A stretch of DNA of 64,000 nucleotides from Populus alba (Eukaryota > Streptophyta > Magnoliopsida > Malpighiales > Salicaceae), in the NCBI RefSeq assembly GCF_005239225.2, contig NC_133296.1:12710001-12774000 (forward strand), in the 5' to 3' direction. A program made the position numbers and the translations under genes. The notes under the pieces were generated by a model that did not search any database, was not told where the DNA came from, and worked only from the letters and a program-made list of their open reading frames with translations. Shown piece by piece: positions 57,826 to 64,000 of the stretch (the stretch's first letter is position 1; each line of letters opens with the position of its first letter).

Positions 57826-60376
57826 TTAGCCGGAAGCGGTCTTTTTCTGCTGGAAAATGACAGCATAGACAGGTACCATTACTCCAATGCTGAAGGCAGT
57901 GAACACAGCAAGAGGCATTTTGATTTTCTGATACTTCATCCTGTCCAAATTGTACATGTGCTTCGCATGAAGATAGAATGGTTCGTCATGCCCATGTGCA
58001 TGACCTCCTCCCATCCTCTTCACCCCTGTCGAGTGGATGCCTCTATTCACTGTCATTAGACATGAAAAACTGATTCAGTCCTAGTATCATGAGAATAATA
58101 CTGACATAAACCAGGCACAAACAGGCTGGGAGCAAAAGCAATCGTGAAAGAATAAATTTCTCAATAAGTTTCTTTCAAAAATTCAAATTGACTTTGGGGG
58201 AGATATCAAGTGGCCAGAAAATGGGGGGAGTGTACAAGAAGCAACACTTTTTCAAAAGATAAGCCTCCTTTGAGGATCAAATTATGTAAAAGAACTAGCA
58301 TGGGAATTCAAGATGCTTGTCAAAATCCATAATCACACTCTCAAAACTATCTTATAGAAACTTCAGCAAGTCCAATACAAAAGGAGAGAAATGGTCAAAA
58401 AGTGCACGAACACTTAAAGCATCACAACTCATTATGTCTTCCAGCACTCTTTCATGGCAGTTTCTCAAATCAATTGAAAAAACTAACAAAAAGGACACAA
58501 GGGTGTTTATCTGCTGATGTGGATGCCTATTAACTGACATCCCATCCATGCCAACCACATTCATTAATATGATTCCCATGTCTCTCACTTAACTAATTTT
58601 GATCATTAAAAGAAAAGGAAGCAGAGCAACAAAAACTAAGAAACTGAAAAAAAGTGCGGGGAAATAGCTGGCAAAGGAAGGGAATTGTGGATGCTGCACC
58701 TCCACTTAGCTGTTAAAAGGCATAATGCTCACTAAGCTTACATTTCTAGCAAAATAAATCCAATAAACCATGGCAACAATCCATTTCTCAGTATCGTGTC
58801 AAAAACCAACAATTTACAATCATCATCTTTACATGAAACCCCAGAAAAGAAAGTGAAGTTTATCTGAAACCTCATAATTCACACACCCATCAACAGCACT
58901 CACAATCCCTCAGTCTTACGCTGGTATGAGATGGGACTTGATAGAATTGGCAATAACAAAGATGCTAGATAGGTTTGGTAGCAAGAATGAAATGCAAAAT
59001 AATGGATTAGTATTTAATTTATCAATTAAACACTGAAAATAAATTGATTTTACTCAATCGTACTGAGAGCTATAGCTTTGTTATTACATGCACCTGATAA
59101 TTAAAAGACAGGATCCGTTATTCCCAAAAACAACAAGAGTTAGAGTGAAAATAAAATATAGATACAATTAAATCATCAATTTAATATGTTTTAATGCACA
59201 AATTAATATATATAAAAAAATTATAAACTAATATTAAGACCAATCAAGCATTTGCAACCATGCTTCTATTATAACATGCATTTATCATTCTACATGACCT
59301 TTGGTATATATTTCACCTATATAATAATTATTATAGTCTCTAACTAGTGAAAAAAATAAATACCCTTCATTAAAAGCAATACTATGTCGGAGTGGGTGAA
59401 AAAAGCCTTGCCGAACAGCTCATCTTCATATAACAAAAACCAAACCTCAATTCAAACTACAGCTCATCGTTGCACGGCTACAATAACCAAACCTCAATCC
59501 CAAACTATAGCTTGTCTTCGAACAACGAAAACCAATCATCAATCTCAAACTATAGGTTGTCTTCAAACAACGAAAACCAAGCATCAATCCCAAACTATAG
59601 CTCGTTTTCATAAAATAAATATTACCTTACACTTGCCATTACATTTCATTGAAGACAAAGGTTGCAAAACAGCTCAATTAAAACCCTACCACATTTGCAA
59701 TGATAACTGTTGTTACAGCATTGAGCATGACCTCATAACCAAAAAATAGGGCATGAAAGGAATGATGACTAGAAGTTTCCCGGCACAATAATACACTTCA
59801 ACCGCAATTTCTAGTCTTTTCCACCATGTATAGCACAAACAACACAAAACTTGAATAGCAAAAAATAAGAAAGAGCAGAAAAACAGAGATTACAAACAAT
59901 ATCTACTAAACATTAATTCTCTAAGAAATTATTAAGACAAAACCCACAATTTCACTTCAATCAGACCAACTTATGATAAAAAAAAAAAAAAACACTATCA
60001 ATCATTACCGCAAAAACCAGAAACCCTAAGAAAATGAAAACAAAAACAAAAACCAATCTTAAAAAAAAAAAAAAAAACACACAAACACATAATAAAACCT
60101 AGTATTTTTTATCTAAAATTTAAATCAAGATCATAAGAGAACCCTCCATTTCTATCCAAAAACCCAGACAATCCCAGTTTCCACTACTCCCCCTCAGTTT
60201 CTGAGCAACCAAAAAGACCAGAAGAGATTTTCCTTCACTGATAAATAACAAAAAGGTTTAAAATTTTAAGATCATAGTCGTTGAAAAGATGAGAGTAACT
60301 GACCTGACTTGGATAGTAGAGATTCGGAAGCAGTGAATAGCTTGGAGGCTGATCTGAGACCGTTGTTCAACGCCAT
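57826..60376 (-). CDS. Small mitochondrial single-pass membrane protein, two exons
   Basis: Exon 1 is 60,376-60,304 (ATG at 60,376) and exon 2 is 58,049-57,826, joined in phase 1 across donor G/GTCAGT and acceptor taatgacag. The product is 98 residues. The N-terminus (MALNNGLRSASKLFTASESL) is Arg/Ser/Ala-rich without acids before residue 18, like a mitochondrial presequence. A His/Gly-rich patch (GGGHAHGHDEP) and a conserved-looking LHAKHMYNLDRMKYQKIK follow, then one membrane helix (about residues 68-90, PLAVFTAFSIGVMVPVYAVIF) and a Lys-containing tail. Size and layout resemble small subunits of respiratory complexes, for example cytochrome c oxidase subunit 7-type proteins. This is a guess from topology and should not be taken as an assignment. 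The 2,254 bp intron is unusually long for such a short gene. Confidence 0.8.
59441..59616. repeat. Intronic minisatellite, ~45 bp x 4
   Basis: Units of the form CAAACCTCAATCCCAAACTA + tagcttgtcttcgaacaacgaaaac, four copies with decreasing similarity outward, inside the intron of the 98-residue protein gene. Confidence 0.8.
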
Positions 60377-60529
60377 CTCTGCTGCTGTTTTACCAGAGAA
60401 AAAAATGAAGGGGAGAAAAAAAAACCTCTCTCACTTTTGTTTTTCAGGTTTTTCTCTTCCACTGCTTGCAAGCATAAAAAAATGGGGTGATGATGGATGG
60501 GCTCTAGGGTTGTAGGCTGGCTGGGACTC

Positions 60530-61430
60530 TACGTATCTAGGCTTGGCCCAAATTTACCACCCTTTCCTGTTTTTCAGGCAATTTTTTTCATTTTATTTTG
60601 CTCGTATGAAGTTTTAAGTTTTTTTTATTTTATGATCTCCATTTAACATTTATTATCTAATAATTAATGTTTTAATAAATGACTTATATTGGGATATTTT
60701 AAATTTAATTAATTCTTTTCGTTTGATTTTAAATTCTTCTTACTAATTTTGTCATACGGAACCATTATGTCTTCTTATAGAATTTGTAGTTTAAATTATA
60801 GTTATGATAATAGTAAAAATAATAAAAATGATAATTTTTTTAATTTTAATTCTCATTCTTTGTATTGTCCTTTTGTTAAACTGGGTTTTCTTTTCAATTT
60901 CACCATTCAATAAAAAAACTTTAATTATCCTCTAATTTTTTTTTATTTCCATGCCAATCTTTATATTTTAATTGCTATTTTTGTTTTTGATCTCTTTGTA
61001 TAGTTTTTTTTTTTAATTTTATTTTTCAACATTTAATTCGTTCAATTTCACACTTTAATAAAAAAAAGTTAGTTACCCTTTAATTTTTTTTTTTTATTTC
61101 AATATTGAATCTCATTCTTTTAATTATTATTTGTTGTTTTGGATCCATTGTATAGTTTGTTTATTTTTTTAATTTTATTTTTTAACACTTGATTGGTTGG
61201 GGATTGAATTTTAAAGTATTTTTATTTTCCAATTGTATCGTGGTGGCATTTATGGGCTTGCTTCCTATTTTATGGATTATTTCATCAAGAATACAAGTTT
61301 TAGAGAGTGTGCAACAAGCCTCAGTCCAAGAACTTTTGAGTATACTCTATTCTTAGTTGATGAACTCGATCCTATTTATTTTTACGTTTTAAAAGTATTT
61401 TTTTAAAAATTAAAATTTTATTTTATTTTT
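60530..61430. other. T-rich intergenic DNA
   Basis: Long T runs, with a ~105 bp stretch repeated imperfectly near 60,890-61,010 and 61,040-61,160 (tttcaccattcaataaaaaaactttaattatcc-like). No gene. Confidence 0.55.
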
Positions 61431-61559
61431 TTCTTTGCTTCAAATTAATATCTTTTGGTGTTTTAAAATAAAAAAAGCAAAAAAAAAAAAAAACTAACTG
61501 GTTTAAAAGAAAAAAACCTATTGGAAGAAAAGAACTAATGAAGAAAAAGAAAAAGAAAT

Positions 61560-63420
61560 TTAAATTAACCGGGTAACCCGTCAAACCTGAAATCTGTGTC
61601 ATGAAAATTTGATAAGTAAATAGAAAGAATTGTAATATTAACAAACTAAATTATAAAAAAAAAAAATTAAAAAGAGAAAAACAAAGAAGAAAAAACCTAT
61701 ACAGAGAAAAAAAAACAAATGAAGAAAAAGAAAAACAATCTGAATTAACTAGGCTAACCCGTTAAACATGAAATCCGTGTCATGAAAGTCTTATAACTAA
61801 ATAGAAAAAAAATTAAAATAAACAAACCAAATTAAAAGAAAAAAATTAATTCAAAAGTTAAAAAAACAAAAGGCATCAACTTTTTCACTATGGACTGAAC
61901 TGTGTAGTTCAAAGTTAAAGGCACAAAAACAGAAAAAAAAAAAGAAAAAAAAAACTAAACGCCTTAGTCGACAACTAAATAAATTTTTTTTAATATTAAT
62001 GAACTAAATTAAACAAAAAAAATATTAATTAAAAAGAAAAAGAAAATAAAATAAAAACTATAAGAAGAAAAAACTAATGAAGAAAAAGGAAAAAAAATCT
62101 AAATTAACTGGTTTAACACATCAAACTTGAGATCCGTGTCTTGAAAGTCTGATAACTAAATAGAAAAGAATTTAATATCAACAAAATAAATTAAAAAAAT
62201 TAATTGAAAAGAAAAAAAAAAGAAGGCATCAGCTTTTTCACCGTGGACTCCACTGTACAGTCCACATTGAAAGGCATAAAAAGAAAAAACTAAAAGCATT
62301 ATCATTTTCATTGTGAACTGCATATAATATTAAAAGATAAAATTAAAAAAAAACTAATAAAAAAATAATCGGAATCAACTGGGTTAACCTGCCAAATCAG
62401 GTTAACCCATTAAACCTGAGATCCGTGTTATGAAAGTGTGATAACTAAATAGAAAAAAGATTAATTAAAAAGGAAAAAGCAAAGAGAAAAAAAAGCTATA
62501 GGAAGAAAAAAAACTAATGAAGAAAAAAAAATCTGAATCAACTAGGTTAATCCGTTAAATCTGGGATCCATGTCATAAATGTCTGATAATTAAATAGAAA
62601 AAAAATTTAATATTAAGAAATTAAATTAAAAAAATAATTAAAAAAGAAAGAAAAAAGAAAAAAAAAACTAAAGATATCAGTTTTTTCACCATGGACTGCA
62701 CTGTGCAGTCCACAATAAAAGAGTAAAAATGGAAAAGAAAAGGGAAAAAAAACAAAGGCATACCCACAAGTTAATTTTTTTTATTGCATAAAAAATATAA
62801 AAAAGGTTAAAATCTAAGAGTGTTTAGGTTTTTCTGCAAAGATATACCCAAAAATCTTGGGTCTAATTGCAACGCTTGACCTAAGAGTAATATTTATAAT
62901 ATTAATAATAATATTAAACTTACATGACTCAAGTTTAAATGAGTCTCGCTGCAACACCAGACCCAAGAGCCTTGGATGTGGGTCTGGCTGTTAGATCATT
63001 TCATAAAAGCGTGATAATTAAATAGATTAATTAAAAAAAAAACAAAGAAAAAAAAAACTAACATGAAGAAGAAAACTAATAAAGAAAAATAAAAAAATCT
63101 GAATTAACTGGGTTAACCCATCAAACTAGGTTAACCCATCAAACCTGGGATTCATGCCATAAAAGTTTGATAACTAAATAGAAAAAAATGGACGGGTTAA
63201 CCTATAATTAACTAAGTTAACTCGTAAAATCAAGTTAACCTGTCAAACCTAGGATATGTGTCATGAAAGTCTGATAACTATATAGAAAGAAATTTAACAT
63301 TAATAAACTAAAGTAAATAAAAAAAAAATTAAAAACAAATCAGTGTTAACTCGTGAAACCAAGTTAACCTGTTAAACTTATGATCAATGTCATAAAAATC
63401 TGATAACTAAATTAAAAAAA
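61560..63420. repeat. Block of nine degenerate direct repeats
   Basis: The motif TGTCATGAAAGTCTGATAAC + taaatag recurs near 61,600, 61,780, 62,137, 62,425, 62,570, 63,000, 63,153, 63,253 and 63,385, each preceded by a ggttaacccgtcaaacctgagat-like phrase. A near-palindrome, TGGACTGCACTGTGCAGTCC, occurs in variants near 61,893, 62,246 and 62,693. The A-rich linkers vary in length. Confidence 0.85.
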
Positions 63421-63634
63421 TATTAACATTAACAACCTAAATTAAAAAAATAATAAAATTTATTAAAAAAAACAAAGAAAGAAGAAAAAAAAAAAAGGAA
63501 GCAAAAGGTATAAAAAATGAAAAAAAAACTTAAAAAACAAAAAAAAGAAGAAGAAAAAAACGAACAATTTTAGCTTATTAGATAATAATATAATAGGTTC
63601 TGCAGCGACTATTCATCTAATTAAGTAATGCTCT

Positions 63635-63676
63635 AAAAGGCGTGGGGAAAGTACTGTAGCTTTCCCCACGCCTTTT
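63635..63676. repeat. Perfect 17 bp inverted repeat (hairpin)
   Basis: AAAAGGCGTGGGGAAAG, 8 bp loop TACTGTAG, CTTTCCCCACGCCTTTT. It lies between the direct-repeat block and its inverted copy. Confidence 0.95.
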
Positions 63677-63859
63677 ACATATTAGTGTTCTTAACTGTTT
63701 TTTTTTTTTTTTTTTAAAAAAAATTTCCTTGTTTTTATTTATATATTTTTGTTTTTTTATGCCTTTATGGGTTTTTTTTTTGCTTTTTTGTTTGTGTTTT
63801 TTTTTTCTTTTGATGAATTTTCTTTTGTTTAATTTAGTTTGTTATTTGAAAATTTTTTT

Positions 63860-64000
63860 TCTTTAGTTATCAGACTTTCACGACACGGATCTCGAGTTTG
63901 ATAGGTTAACCTGGTTTGACAAGTTACCCCATTTTTTTTTTTTTGCTTTTTTGCTTTTTAATCAATTTTTTTAGTTTAGTTTAGTTTGTTAATTTTTTTT
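63860..64000. repeat. Inverted copy of the direct-repeat motif
   Basis: tagTTATCAGACTTTCACGACA + cggatctcgagtttgataggttaacctgg is the reverse complement of the motif repeated at 61,560-63,420. It suggests the right arm of a foldback structure that continues beyond the window. Confidence 0.8.

Noticed and set aside
59384..59749. 121-residue Thr/Gln-rich frame
   Set aside because: Translation of the intronic minisatellite; it lies in the intron of the minus-strand gene.
1..64000. tRNA or rRNA genes
   Set aside because: Only SINE heads and retrotransposon primer sites resemble tRNA; no complete cloverleaf was seen by eye.

Overview
The window is nuclear DNA of a woody dicot, most likely a poplar or willow relative (Salicaceae). 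This rests on plant transposon types, a class I TCP factor, an intron-bearing mitochondrial gene and tRNA-derived SINEs with poplar-like heads. The species call is inference. Genes are sparse, and about two thirds of the window is nested or duplicated repeat DNA.

Region 1 (1-44,086) is a broken tandem array of a ~6.2 kb unit. Each unit carries, on the minus strand, an F-box fragment and a single-exon RING-H2 gene. It also carries, mostly on the plus strand, two orphan ORFs, a CGGTTT-rich repeat, a three-LTR TRIM retroelement, a 120 bp CACTA terminus and a MULE transposase remnant. Copy 1 (from 1,863) is cut by a copia element at 1-1,862, split by a 9.07 kb non-coding Tat/Ogre-like LTR retrotransposon (5,216-14,285, TSD ATCTT), and then replaced by a 12.2 kb CACTA element (14,860-27,084). 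Copies 2 (27,085-33,289) and 3 (33,290-39,499) are nearly identical and keep intact RING genes. Copy 4 (39,500-44,086) is full of indels in coding and spacer DNA alike and ends at exactly 500 N (44,087-44,586), so it looks like uncorrected sequence at a contig end.

The CACTA element has a decayed transposase gene (Transposase_21, DUF4218, DUF4216) and a decayed TNPA-like gene, both minus strand. Upstream of the transposase is ~5 kb of captured host DNA: three exons, with introns, of the 5' end of a SIZ1-type SUMO E3 ligase gene (SAP domain), two receptor-kinase fragments, and at least two unidentified exons. Parts of this cargo are duplicated. Neither end shows the expected CACTA terminal repeat.

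Region 2 (44,587-64,000) is ordinary single-copy-looking DNA with two genes: a class I TCP transcription factor (52,599-53,846, plus) and a two-exon gene for a 98-residue, probably mitochondrial, single-pass membrane protein (57,826-60,376, minus). AT-rich spacers hold three SINE copies, a duplicated ~280 bp GC-rich repeat, and a direct/inverted repeat block with a perfect 17 bp hairpin near 63,655.

No operon logic applies. The genes are independent, and the interest lies in duplication, nesting and capture.
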